This document shows positions 15,881 to 24,316 of a DNA stretch of 64,000 bases, piece after piece. Position 1 is the stretch's first letter; the number at the start of each line of letters is the position of its first letter. The notes beneath the pieces were generated by a model, which was given only the letters and a program-made list of their open reading frames with translations, ran no database searches and was not told the DNA's origin. Position numbers and translations under genes: made by a program. This DNA comes from Actinomycetes bacterium. Its GTDB lineage: Bacteria > Actinomycetota > Acidimicrobiia > Acidimicrobiales > RAAP-2. The stretch is from the NCBI GenBank assembly GCA_021777285.1, contig JAJYDR010000002.1, forward strand, positions 1 to 64,000, written 5' to 3'.

Positions 15881-16780
15881 ATGGCCACGAAGCAAAAGTC
15901 GCGTAACCGGCGTCCCTCGACGCGTGATCGCGGACCGCGCTACGTCGAGCCCGTACTCGATCCCACCTGGCAGAGTCCCTACCTGCCGTCGGCCGAGGAG
16001 CGCGAGGCCAACGGCGACGCCGTTCGCCGGTACGGCTGGCGCCGGCGGGTCCCGGTGACCATCGCGGTGGCCGTGCTCGTCGTGGCGCTACTCGTTGGCG
16101 CCATGGTCTCGATCTGGCTGCCCGTGCTCGGCGTGGTGATCGGCGTTCTCTACGGCTTTGAGCTGTACCACTCGTTCGGTCGCCTGGACCGGCTCGGCAC
16201 GGGCGCCGGTGAGAGCATCGCGCGCCTCGTTGGCGAAGGGGGCAGCGCGCATGACCGCCAGCGTCTCGCCACGGTCGTAGACCGGCTGAGCGCGACCTTT
16301 GGCGTCGATGGCGTGTCGGCCGTGATCATCGATGACGAGGGGTACAACGCGGCCCTGATGCGCCGCGGCGGCGGGCTCGCGCTCTACGTGACCAGTTCGC
16401 TGCTGCGCGACTTCGAACTGATCGAGCTCGAAGGCGTGGTCGCGCACTGCCTCGCGCGCCAGCGACTCGGCCTGGTGGAGCGCCAGTGCATCGCGGCCTC
16501 GGTGTCACTCGATGACGCCACGCGACGCTCGCTCGCCGGCATCGGGCAGTGCTACCGGGCCGACGAGGTCGCCGCGGCCGCCATCCGCTACCCCCTGGGA
16601 CTCGCGAACGCCCTGCACCGCTGCGCTGATCAGGTAACGCCGCCGGGCTCGTATTTCGTGTCGCCGGCCTTTTCGACGACGCGCTGGTCCTGGTTCAACC
16701 CCTTCGCCGACCGCTCGACGAGCGATCTCAGCGACCTCGACGACCCGCTGCTGCGCTCGCTCGCCCTCGAAGAGTGGTGA
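15881..16780 (+). CDS. Membrane protein with degenerate M48 (HtpX/Ste24-like) peptidase domain
   Basis: This 299-residue protein has a basic cytoplasmic N-terminus, a hydrophobic hairpin at about 58-93 and a soluble domain. The soluble part follows the M48 layout: GYNAALMRRGGGLALYV (like the pNAfa.G..vavt strand), then FELIELEGVVAH where HExxH should lie, then CYRAD-AAAA-LANAL where the third zinc ligand (E-F/Y-x-A-D) should lie. The motif reads HCLAR (189-193) and CYRAD (224-228). The catalytic Glu and second His are therefore lost and the ligand Glu is Cys. It is probably not a standard metallopeptidase, and its function is unknown. It has its own leaderless promoter. Confidence 0.6.
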   Translation: MATKQKSRNRRPSTRDRGPRYVEPVLDPTWQSPYLPSAEEREANGDAVRRYGWRRRVPVTIAVAVLVVALLVGAMVSIWLPVLGVVIGVLYGFELYHSFGRLDRLGTGAGESIARLVGEGGSAHDRQRLATVVDRLSATFGVDGVSAVIIDDEGYNAALMRRGGGLALYVTSSLLRDFELIELEGVVAHCLARQRLGLVERQCIAASVSLDDATRRSLAGIGQCYRADEVAAAAIRYPLGLANALHRCADQVTPPGSYFVSPAFSTTRWSWFNPFADRSTSDLSDLDDPLLRSLALEEW

Positions 16781-16790
16781 GTGCGCCCGG

Positions 16791-16796
16791 TAGGCT
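16791..16796 (+). promoter_or_regulatory. Leaderless -10 of pdxS
   Basis: TAGGCT is followed by 6 bases and the pdxS ATG at 16803. Confidence 0.6.
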
Positions 16797-16802
16797 AGGG
16801 GC

Positions 16803-17699
16803 ATGACACTTTTATCTGACAGTTCGGTCGTCGGTTCAGCTCGCGTGAAGCGGGGCTTGGCGGACATGCTGCGCGGCGGGGTGATTATGGACGTGGTCAA
16901 CCCCGAGCAGGCCAAGGTCGCCGAGGACGCGGGCGCGGTCGCGGTCATGGCGCTCGAGCGCGTGCCGTCGGACATTCGTCGTGACGGCGGCGTCGCGCGG
17001 ATGAGCGACCCGCAGATGATCCAGGAGATCCAGGCCACGGTCACGATCCCGGTGATGGCCAAGGCCCGCATCGGCCACTTCGCCGAGGCCCAGATCCTCC
17101 AGGCGCTCGACGTCGACTACATCGACGAGTCCGAGGTCCTCACGCCCGCCGACGAGGACAACCACATCGACAAGTGGGGCTTCACGGTTCCCTTCGTGTG
17201 CGGGGCCACCAACCTCGGCGAGGCGCTGCGGCGCATCGGCGAGGGCGCCTGCCTGATCCGCTCCAAGGGCGAGGCGGGCACGGGCAACGTCGTCGAGGCC
17301 GTGCGGCACCTGCGCACCATCAACGCCCAGATGCGCCGACTGACCTCGGCCGACGAGGCCGAGATCTACCGGCTCGCCAAGGACCTGCAGGCCCCGCTGC
17401 CTCTCGTGCTCGAAGTCGCGGCCACGGGTGCGCTCCCGGTGCCGATGTTCTGCGCGGGCGGCATCTCCACGCCGGCCGACGCGTCACTCGTCATGCAGCT
17501 CGGCGCCCAGGCGGTCTTCGTCGGCTCGGGAATCTTCAAGAGCGAGGACCCCGACCGGATGGCGCGGGCCATCGTCGAGGCGACGACCCACTACCTGGAC
17601 CCGTCGGTCGTGGCCAAGGTGTCGACGGGCCTCGGTGCGGCCATGCGCGGCGCCGAGATGGCGTCGCTCGAGCAGCGACTCGCCGAGCGCGGGTGGTAG
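16803..17699 (+). CDS. pdxS: Pyridoxal 5'-phosphate synthase subunit PdxS
   Basis: This 298-residue (beta/alpha)8 synthase builds pyridoxal phosphate from ribose 5-phosphate, glyceraldehyde 3-phosphate and ammonia delivered by PdxT. The N-terminal [29 protein letters not shown], the active-site lysine region [11 protein letters not shown], and [11 protein letters not shown] are all intact. Length is normal. It is followed by pdxT with a 7-base overlap, so the two subunits are made together. Transcription appears to be leaderless. Confidence 0.97.
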   Translation: MTLLSDSSVVGSARVKRGLADMLRGGVIMDVVNPEQAKVAEDAGAVAVMALERVPSDIRRDGGVARMSDPQMIQEIQATVTIPVMAKARIGHFAEAQILQALDVDYIDESEVLTPADEDNHIDKWGFTVPFVCGATNLGEALRRIGEGACLIRSKGEAGTGNVVEAVRHLRTINAQMRRLTSADEAEIYRLAKDLQAPLPLVLEVAATGALPVPMFCAGGISTPADASLVMQLGAQAVFVGSGIFKSEDPDRMARAIVEATTHYLDPSVVAKVSTGLGAAMRGAEMASLEQRLAERGW

Positions 17700-18280
17700 C
17701 AGCGCCCCTCGGCGTCTTGGCGCTCCAGGGTGACGTGCGCGAGCACGTCGCGGTGCTGGCGGGACTTGACGTCGAGGTCGTAGCGGTGCGCACCGTAGAG
17801 CAGTTGCGCGCGGTGCGTGGCCTGGTGATCCCCGGTGGGGAGTCGACGACGATCGCGAGACTGCTCGAGACCTCGGGCATGCGCACCCTGCTCGCCGAGC
17901 GGCTGCGCGACGGCCTGCCGGTGCTCGGCACCTGCGCGGGGCTGATTCTCCTGAGCCGCTCGGTCGTGGACGGCCGTGACGACCAGTGGAGCTTCGCCAC
18001 GATCGACGTCGACGTGCGCCGCAACGGCTTCGGCCGCCAGATCGCGAGCTTCGAGACCGTGGTCGAGGTCGAGGGCATCGGCGAGGTGCCCGGGGTGTTC
18101 ATCCGCGCACCGAAGATCGAGTCGTGGTCCGAGCAGGTCACCGTGCTCGCGACCCACGACCACGGCACGGGGCGCACCCCGGTCCTCGTACGGCAGGGTG
18201 CCGCGTGGGGTTGTTCGTTTCACCCCGAGCTCACCGACAGCAGCGCCATCCACGAGCTCTTCCTCGCCTCGTTGTCCTAG
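17693..18280 (+). CDS. pdxT: Pyridoxal 5'-phosphate synthase glutaminase subunit PdxT
   Basis: This 195-residue class I glutaminase supplies ammonia to PdxS. The start [12 protein letters not shown], the oxyanion loop PGGEST, the catalytic cysteine in [11 protein letters not shown] and the His-Glu pair in SFHPEL are present. GTG 17693 overlaps the pdxS stop and gives the normal family N-terminus. Other in-frame upstream starts lie inside pdxS and are rejected. Confidence 0.96.
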   Translation: MVAAPLGVLALQGDVREHVAVLAGLDVEVVAVRTVEQLRAVRGLVIPGGESTTIARLLETSGMRTLLAERLRDGLPVLGTCAGLILLSRSVVDGRDDQWSFATIDVDVRRNGFGRQIASFETVVEVEGIGEVPGVFIRAPKIESWSEQVTVLATHDHGTGRTPVLVRQGAAWGCSFHPELTDSSAIHELFLASLS

Positions 18281-18338
18281 CTCTGCGCCGTCAGGGGGGT
18301 CGGCGGTGCGCGTGACTCGGACTTTGCCCGTTCTCCGA

Positions 18339-18344
18339 TAGCAT
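18339..18344 (+). promoter_or_regulatory. Putative -10 of yebC
   Basis: TAGCAT lies 28 bases before the yebC ATG. A strong ribosome site, AGGAGG, sits just before the start, so this transcript has a leader, unlike many neighbours. Confidence 0.4.
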
Positions 18345-18372
18345 TGCAACGCCCAATGGGGCAGGAGGAACT

Positions 18373-19122
18373 ATGTCCGGCCATTCGAAGTGGGCGACGA
18401 CCAAACACCGCAAGGGCGCCAAGGACAGCGCCCGCGCCAAAGTCTTCGCCAAGTTGATCCGTCAGGTGGAGGTCGCGGCCCGCGAAGGCGGCGGTGACGC
18501 CTCGGCCAACGCGAGCCTTCGCACCATGTACCAGAAGGCGCGCGAGGCCTCGGTCCCGATCGACACCATCGAACGCGCGATCAAGCGCGGCACCGGCGAG
18601 CTCGAGGGAGCCCGCTACGAGGCCGTGACCTACGAGGGCTACGCGCCGGGTGGCATCGCGGTCATCGTCGAGACCCTCACGGACAACCGAAACCGCACGA
18701 GCGCCGAGATCAAGCACCTGTTCTCCAAAAACGGGGGCTCGATCGCCGAGCCCGGCGCGGTGTCCTGGCAGTTCGACCGCAAGGGCATCATCGAGGTGAA
18801 GGGCCCCATCGACGAGGACCAGATGCTCGAGTGGGTCCTCGAGGCCGGGGGCGAGAACTTCACGGCCACGGCGGACACCGTGTCGGTGACGACCGAGCCC
18901 CAGGACGTCGGGCGGGTTCGTGACGCGCTCGAGGGTTTCGGGGTGACGGTCACGAGCGCCGATCTGACCCTGGTGCCACAGACGATGATCGAGGTCGCCG
19001 AGGAATCCGAGGCGAAGAAGATCCTTCGACTTGTCGACGCCATCGACGATCACGACGACGTCCAGAACGTCTACGCCAACTTCGATATCCCCGACGAGAT
19101 CCTGGCGACCTTCGAGGAATAA
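18373..19122 (+). CDS. yebC: YebC/PmpR-family protein
   Basis: This 249-residue protein begins MSGHSKWATTKHRKGAKD, the family signature, and has three domains of normal size. Some members bind DNA as regulators. Others (YebC2) help ribosomes through polyproline stretches, and sequence alone does not decide which applies. It precedes ruvC, as in many bacteria, but ruvC has its own SOS-type promoter in the 51-base gap. Confidence 0.93.
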   Translation: MSGHSKWATTKHRKGAKDSARAKVFAKLIRQVEVAAREGGGDASANASLRTMYQKAREASVPIDTIERAIKRGTGELEGARYEAVTYEGYAPGGIAVIVETLTDNRNRTSAEIKHLFSKNGGSIAEPGAVSWQFDRKGIIEVKGPIDEDQMLEWVLEAGGENFTATADTVSVTTEPQDVGRVRDALEGFGVTVTSADLTLVPQTMIEVAEESEAKKILRLVDAIDDHDDVQNVYANFDIPDEILATFEE

Positions 19123-19160
19123 CGCCCGCGAGGGTTCCGCCTCCGAAGGGCATCGGCCGA

Positions 19161-19180
19161 TACAATCGAACATATGTTCG
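19161..19180 (+). promoter_or_regulatory. Leaderless ruvC promoter with LexA (SOS) operator over the start codon
   Basis: A near-consensus -10, TACAAT (19161-19166), is followed immediately by the perfect palindrome CGAACATATGTTCG (19167-19180), the actinobacterial/Bacillus LexA box form CGAAC-N4-GTTCG. The ruvC ATG is bases 19174-19176, in the centre of the operator. The start lies 7 bases after the -10, so the mRNA should be leaderless. LexA bound here would block polymerase directly. Confidence 0.88.
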
Positions 19181-19683
19181 TATTAGGCATCGACCCGGGT
19201 CTGACTCGGTGCGGTTTCGGTCTCGTGGAAGGGTCGCTGCACGGCCCCGAGTCGTTTCGCGCCGTGCGCGCGGGCGTCATCGAGTCCGCGGCGTCCGAGG
19301 CGGTCGAGCGTCGGCTCGGCCAGCTGGCCGGCGAGCTCACCGCCCTCTTTGACGAAGTGGCCCCGGACGCGGTGGTCGTGGAGCGGGTGTTCTTCCAGCG
19401 CAACGCCAAGACAGCGATCCCCGTAGCCCAGGCGAGCGGGGTAGCGGTGGCGCTGGCGAGCGTGCGCGGCCTCGAGGTCCGCCAGTTCACCGCCCAGGAG
19501 GCAAAGCTCGCGGTCACCGGGTACGGCGCCGCGGACAAGCTCCAGGTCCAGGGCATGGTCGCTCGCCTGTGCGGGCTCCGCGCGATTCCCCAACCGCCCG
19601 ACGCCGCCGACGCCCTAGCCCTGGCGATCACGTACTTCGCGACGCGGCGCACCGAGGTACGGCTCATCGAGGCCGTGTCGTGA
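19174..19683 (+). CDS. ruvC: Holliday junction endonuclease RuvC
   Basis: This 169-residue RNase H-fold nuclease cuts Holliday junctions. It starts MFVLGIDPGLTRCG with the first catalytic Asp, has VVVERVFFQ with the conserved Glu, and PPDAADALALA with the C-terminal acidic pair. It overlaps ruvA by 4 bases, giving a ruvC-ruvA-ruvB operon under LexA control. Confidence 0.97.
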   Translation: MFVLGIDPGLTRCGFGLVEGSLHGPESFRAVRAGVIESAASEAVERRLGQLAGELTALFDEVAPDAVVVERVFFQRNAKTAIPVAQASGVAVALASVRGLEVRQFTAQEAKLAVTGYGAADKLQVQGMVARLCGLRAIPQPPDAADALALAITYFATRRTEVRLIEAVS

Positions 19684-20243
19684 TCGGCTTCGTGAGCGGC
19701 CGGGTGCTGGCGAACCTTCCCTCGGGCGCTTCGATCATCGACGTCAACGGCGTCGGTTACGAGGTGCAGGTGGCGACCAATCAGCCGCCGAGCGTCGACA
19801 GCTCGGTTGACCTGGTGGTCTACACGGTCGTTCGCGCCGACGCCATCGTCCTCTACGGGTTTGACACTTTCGAGGAGCGCGCGTTCTTCGCCCAGCTGCT
19901 GGCGACACCGGGCGTTGGACCGGCCACGGCTCTGGCGGCGCTGCGCACCATGCCCATGGCCGTGCTCGCCGAGGCGATCGAGTCCGGGGACCACAAGGCG
20001 ATCGCCTCGATCCCGGGTATCGGGACCAAGACGGCGAACCGGATCGTGCTCGAGTTGGCTGGCAAGGTCGTGCTCGACGCCGACGCGCGCACCCCCCAGA
20101 ACTCCGTCGCTGGCTCCGTCGAGGAAGCATTGCGCCGACTGGGCTACGGCTCGGCTGAGATCCGTGAACTGCACGACATCGAACTGCCCGACGACGAAAG
20201 CGCCGCACTGCGCGTCGCGCTTGGCTACCTGGGGCGCTCGTGA
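19680..20243 (+). CDS. ruvA: Holliday junction DNA helicase subunit RuvA
   Basis: This 187-residue tetrameric junction-binding protein has an OB-fold N-terminus (MIGFVSGRVLANL), then two helix-hairpin-helix motifs (LLATPGVGPATALA and IASIPGIGTKTANRIVLEL), then a C-terminal domain that contacts RuvB (EEALRRLGYGSAEI). The GTG start overlaps the ruvC stop (GTGTCGTGA region) and the gene overlaps ruvB by 4 bases. Confidence 0.96.
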   Translation: MIGFVSGRVLANLPSGASIIDVNGVGYEVQVATNQPPSVDSSVDLVVYTVVRADAIVLYGFDTFEERAFFAQLLATPGVGPATALAALRTMPMAVLAEAIESGDHKAIASIPGIGTKTANRIVLELAGKVVLDADARTPQNSVAGSVEEALRRLGYGSAEIRELHDIELPDDESAALRVALGYLGRS

Positions 20244-21274
20244 GCCGGCGCGAGGTCGATCTCGAGGCCGAGCCGCTGGTGCGCGCGAGCGCCGACGAGC
20301 CCGAGCGCCGGACCGAGGCGTCGCTGCGCCCGGCCACCCTGGGCGAGTTCGTGGGTCAACGTGACCTCGTCGGACACCTGGGTATCGTGCTCGGCTCGGC
20401 CCGCTCGCGCGCGCAGACCGTGGACCACCTCCTTTTCACCGGTCCGCCCGGGCTCGGCAAGACGTCACTGGCCGCGATTGTGGCCAACGAGATGGGCGTG
20501 GGCCTGCGGGTCACGTCCGGACCGGTCCTGACGCGTCCGGGTGACCTGGCGTCGGTCTTCACGGTCCTGCGAGACGGCGACGTGCTGTTCATCGACGAGA
20601 TCCATCGGCTCAGTCGGTCGGTCGAAGAGGTGCTGTACCCCGCGATGGAGGACCGGCGTCTCGACGTGCTGATCGGCCGGGGCCCGTCGGCCCGGTCGAT
20701 CCGGCTCGACCTGCCGAGCTTCACGCTCATCGGCGCGACCACGCGCATCGGGCTGGTGGCGGCGCCACTGCGGGACCGGTTCGGCTTCGTCGGCCAGCTC
20801 GACCTCTACGACGTCGAGGAGCTGACCACGATCGTCGGGCGCTCGGCGGGACTGCTCGGCATCGCCATCAGCGCCGAGGCGTCGACGGTGATCGCCTCGC
20901 GCAGCCGCGGGACGCCGCGGATCGCGAACCGGCTGCTGCGGCGGGTCCGCGACTTCGCCGCGGTGAACGACCTGGCCAGCATTGACGCCGAGGTCGCGAT
21001 CGAGGCGTTGACGCTCTTTGGCATCGATGACCTGGGCCTGGACAAGCTGGACCGGCGGATTCTCGGGCTGCTCTGTCGCCAGTTCAGCGCCCAGCCCGTG
21101 GGTCTGGTGACCCTGAGCCACGCCTGCGGCGAGGAGGCGACCACCATCGAAGACGCCTACGAGCCCTATCTGCTGCGTGCCGGCTTGCTTATCCGGACCC
21201 CCCGGGGACGCCTGGCCACGGAGCGGGCGTACGCACACCTGAATCTGAGGGCTCCCGGGGGCGGATTGGTCTAG
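20240..21274 (+). CDS. ruvB: Holliday junction DNA helicase RuvB
   Basis: This 344-residue AAA+ motor drives branch migration with RuvA. It shows Walker A GPPGLGKTS, Walker B VLFIDEIHR, sensor 1 LIGATTRIG, the arginine finger in APLRDRFG and a C-terminal winged helix (RTPRGRLATERAYAHL). GTG 20240 overlaps the ruvA stop. Length is typical. Confidence 0.97.
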   Translation: MSRREVDLEAEPLVRASADEPERRTEASLRPATLGEFVGQRDLVGHLGIVLGSARSRAQTVDHLLFTGPPGLGKTSLAAIVANEMGVGLRVTSGPVLTRPGDLASVFTVLRDGDVLFIDEIHRLSRSVEEVLYPAMEDRRLDVLIGRGPSARSIRLDLPSFTLIGATTRIGLVAAPLRDRFGFVGQLDLYDVEELTTIVGRSAGLLGIAISAEASTVIASRSRGTPRIANRLLRRVRDFAAVNDLASIDAEVAIEALTLFGIDDLGLDKLDRRILGLLCRQFSAQPVGLVTLSHACGEEATTIEDAYEPYLLRAGLLIRTPRGRLATERAYAHLNLRAPGGGLV

Positions 21275-21329
21275 GGACGAGCCCCGCGTGGGCTAGGGTT
21301 TCTGGGGTCTAGTTCCGGAGGAAAGCCAC

Positions 21330-21671
21330 ATGTTTGCAGCTTCGAGCGGCAGCTCGTCGATTTTGATTATCTACTTGGTGGTCTTCGGGGCGCTCTACTT
21401 CTTCTACCTCCGTCCTCGCAACAAGAAGCAGAAGCAGGCCCGTCTGGCCGCACGCAAGGTTGAGGTGGGCGAGCGCGCCCAGACGATCGGCGGCTTTGTC
21501 GGCACCGTCGTGCGCAGCGACGCGGACATCATCGTGCTGCGCAGCGCGAGCGGCATCGAGTTGGAGTTTGTGCCTTCGGCCATCGCGCGCCGCTTCGACC
21601 CGGCCCCCGCGCCCAGTGGTGACGCGACGAGCTCGAGCGACGAGCCGACCGCCGAAGGCGACGAGCAGTAA
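21330..21671 (+). CDS. yajC: Preprotein translocase subunit YajC
   Basis: This 113-residue protein has one N-terminal membrane helix (ILIIYLVVFGALYFFYL), then RPRNKKQKQ and a small soluble domain (VGERAQTIGGFVGTVV) as in YajC. It associates with SecD and SecF. GGAGGAAA lies before the ATG, and TAGGGT near 21294 could be its -10. The stop and secD start share one base. Confidence 0.93.
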   Translation: MFAASSGSSSILIIYLVVFGALYFFYLRPRNKKQKQARLAARKVEVGERAQTIGGFVGTVVRSDADIIVLRSASGIELEFVPSAIARRFDPAPAPSGDATSSSDEPTAEGDEQ

Positions 21672-23176
21672 TGGCGGGAACCGTCGGTTCTCGCCGGTCC
21701 CTCATCGTCAGCCTGCTGCTGACGATCGTGGTCGCCTTCGGGGCGCTGATCACCACGCTGTCCTTCGGGTGGGGTCCCAAGCTGGGCCTCGACCTCGCGG
21801 GCGGTCTGTCGGTCGTCTACAAACCCGCGACCCCGACGTCGACCGCCAACATGCAAGAGGTTGTCACCATCCTCAACAACCGGGTGAACGGACTCGGCGT
21901 CTCGGGCGCCACCGTGAACCTGCAGGGCAAGGACGTCGTCGTGAGCGTGCCCGGCGTCTCGGACGCGCGCACCGTGCTCGCCGCCGTCGGCCAGACCGCC
22001 CAGTTGCTGTTCCGGCCCGTGTTGTGCGAGACCGGACCTGCCGCCAAGCACGCCAAGCCGGTCAAGACGGTGCCGAGCTGTGGCGCCAACTATCTGATGA
22101 CCGCGGCGAACCTCGCGGTTAACACGAGCACCGGGTCGCCGACCAACAACATTGGCCTGGACCCCCAGTACTCCAAGATCGCCTCGACCCAGCCCCAGAA
22201 CGACAACAAGAACCAGACGGTCATCCTCCCGGCGCTCGGCACCAATAGCGTGCGCTACGTGCTCGGGCCGGCGGAGTTGACCGGCCAGGCCGTCAAGACC
22301 GCGATCGCCCAGCAGGACCAGGTTGGCGCGTGGGTCGTGAACTACTCGCTCACCGGCGCGGGCAGCCCCGCGTGGGACAAGGTCGCCCAGGCCAACTTCC
22401 ACGCCGAGCTCGCCATCGAGCTCGACGGGGTCGTCCAGTCGGCGCCCTTGATCCAGCCCAACCAGACCACCTTCAGCTCCTTTAACGGCCAGGGCCAGAT
22501 CTCGGGGTCCTTCACCGAGTCCTCGGCGAAGAACCTGGCGCTCGCCATGCAGTTCGGCGCCCTGCCGGTGCGACTGACCGCGCTGACCACGCAGACCGTC
22601 TCGCCGACCCTCGGGCACAGCGCGCTGGTCGCGGGCCTCGGCGCGGGTCTCGTGGGCCTGGGTCTCGTGCTGCTCTACACGATCGTCTACTACCGCCTGC
22701 TCGGCTTGGTCATCGTGCTCGGCCTCGGTGTCACCGCCGCGTTGCTGTGGGCCATCATCTCCGCGCTCGGCCACACGGCCTTCGCGCCCAGCTTCACGTT
22801 GGCTGGTGTCACCGGATTGATTGTGTCCATCGGTATCACGGTGGACAGTTACATCGTGTACTTCGAACGATTAAAAGACGAAGCGCGGGCCGGCCGGTCG
22901 ATACGAACCTCGGTGGACCGCGGCTTCCGCTCGGCCTGGCGCACGGTGCTCGCCGCGGACACGGTCAGCCTGCTCGCCGCGGTCTTGCTCTACCTGATCG
23001 CGGTTGGTGACGTGCGGGGCTTCGCCTTCTTCCTCGGACTCTCGACGATTCTCGACATCGGCATCACGTGGTACTTCACGCGCCCGCTCGTGATCCTGCT
23101 GGGCCGGCGCAGCGCCGACCAGTCGAGCGCGCTGTCGATGGCGGCCGGCCTCGCAATGGGAGCATCCAATGAGTAG
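21671..23176 (+). CDS. secD: Protein translocase subunit SecD
   Basis: This 501-residue RND-type membrane protein uses the proton gradient to help complete export through SecYEG. It has TM1, then LGLDLAGGLSVVY at the start of the periplasmic domain, a large periplasmic region, and a C-terminal five-helix bundle (ALVAGLGAGLVGLGLVLL, TGLIVSIGITVDSYIVYFERLKDE). It overlaps secF by 8 bases. The periplasmic part has an actinobacterial-type Thr/Pro/Asn-rich stretch. Confidence 0.95.
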   Translation: MAGTVGSRRSLIVSLLLTIVVAFGALITTLSFGWGPKLGLDLAGGLSVVYKPATPTSTANMQEVVTILNNRVNGLGVSGATVNLQGKDVVVSVPGVSDARTVLAAVGQTAQLLFRPVLCETGPAAKHAKPVKTVPSCGANYLMTAANLAVNTSTGSPTNNIGLDPQYSKIASTQPQNDNKNQTVILPALGTNSVRYVLGPAELTGQAVKTAIAQQDQVGAWVVNYSLTGAGSPAWDKVAQANFHAELAIELDGVVQSAPLIQPNQTTFSSFNGQGQISGSFTESSAKNLALAMQFGALPVRLTALTTQTVSPTLGHSALVAGLGAGLVGLGLVLLYTIVYYRLLGLVIVLGLGVTAALLWAIISALGHTAFAPSFTLAGVTGLIVSIGITVDSYIVYFERLKDEARAGRSIRTSVDRGFRSAWRTVLAADTVSLLAAVLLYLIAVGDVRGFAFFLGLSTILDIGITWYFTRPLVILLGRRSADQSSALSMAAGLAMGASNE

Positions 23177-24296
23177 CGCGACAGTGACGACGGCCCCGAT
23201 GCCCGGGCGACTGGCCCGGGTCTACCGCGGGCTCACGAAGTTCGACTTCGTCGGGCGTCGCAAGATCTGGTTCAGCGTCTCGATCGCGATCATCGTGCTC
23301 GGGATCGCCTCACTGTCGATCCGCGGGTTCAACCTCGGCATCGACTTCAAGGGCGGCAGCTCGTGGGAGGTGCTCGCACCGAACACCTCGATCAGCGCGG
23401 TCACTTCGGCGGTCGAGCACGCGGGGCTCTCCCAGCCGGTCGTGGAGAAGTTGGGCGCGGACACCTACCAGGTGTCGGCCGACATCAACTCCTTGTCGAG
23501 CACCCAGCAGCTCGCGGTCACCAACAAGGTGATCGGTGCGATGGCCAAAGTCGCCAACGTCAGCGCGAACCAGGTCTCGACGAGCAACGTGGGACCGACC
23601 TGGGGCGGCCAGATCACGCGCCGGGCCCTCGAAGCGCTGCTGGTGTTCTTCATCGCCGTGATCGTCTACATCAGCGCGCGTTTTGAGCCCAAGATGGCCC
23701 TGGCGGCCTTCGTCGCGATGATCCACGACCTCTTGATCACGATCGGCGTGTACTCGCTGTTCGGCTTTCAGATCACACCCGACACCGTCATCGCCGTCCT
23801 GACCATCCTCGGGTACTCGCTCTATGACACGGTGGTCGTCTTCGACCGCGTGCGAGACAACACCGGCACGGTCCTCAAGGGTGGCGAGCTCACCTACAGC
23901 GACATGGTGAACCTGTCGATGAACCAGACCCTGGCGCGCTCGATCAACACCTCGCTGGTCGCGATCTTGCCGGTGCTCTCGGTGCTGATCGTCGGTGCGT
24001 ACATCCTGGGCGCGACGACGCTGCAGAACTACGGTCTCGCCCTGACAGTCGGCCTCATCAGCGGTGCCTACTCGTCGATCTTCATCGCGAGCCCGCTGCT
24101 GGCGATCCTGAAGGAGCGCGAGCCGCGCTACGTGGACCTCGCGGCACGGGTGCTCGCTCGGTCCGATCACCACACGTTCAGCCCCGCCGAGGCGGCGAAG
24201 CTGTCCAACGACGGCGCCCAGCGCAGTGCTCGGGCGGCGAATGCCACCAAGTCGGCGGGCGTCCAGGCCCGCGCGCGCAAGCAGAAACGGCGATAG
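23169..24296 (+). CDS. secF: Protein translocase subunit SecF
   Basis: This 375-residue partner of SecD begins with a first helix, then NLGIDFKGGSSWEV. The C-terminal helices have AFVAMIHDLLITIGVYSL and LTILGYSLYDTVVVFDRVRDN, the SecF signature. A basic 50-residue tail (AARARKQKRR-like) extends beyond the last helix. The ATG overlaps secD, so the two are translated together. Confidence 0.95.
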   Translation: MSSATVTTAPMPGRLARVYRGLTKFDFVGRRKIWFSVSIAIIVLGIASLSIRGFNLGIDFKGGSSWEVLAPNTSISAVTSAVEHAGLSQPVVEKLGADTYQVSADINSLSSTQQLAVTNKVIGAMAKVANVSANQVSTSNVGPTWGGQITRRALEALLVFFIAVIVYISARFEPKMALAAFVAMIHDLLITIGVYSLFGFQITPDTVIAVLTILGYSLYDTVVVFDRVRDNTGTVLKGGELTYSDMVNLSMNQTLARSINTSLVAILPVLSVLIVGAYILGATTLQNYGLALTVGLISGAYSSIFIASPLLAILKEREPRYVDLAARVLARSDHHTFSPAEAAKLSNDGAQRSARAANATKSAGVQARARKQKRR

Positions 24297-24304
24297 TCGA
24301 CCGG

Positions 24305-24310
24305 TAGGCT
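24305..24310 (+). promoter_or_regulatory. Leaderless -10 of rel
   Basis: TAGGCT is followed by 6 bases and the rel ATG at 24317. The sequence and spacing equal those of the pdxS promoter. Confidence 0.6.
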
Positions 24311-24316
24311 GACCCC

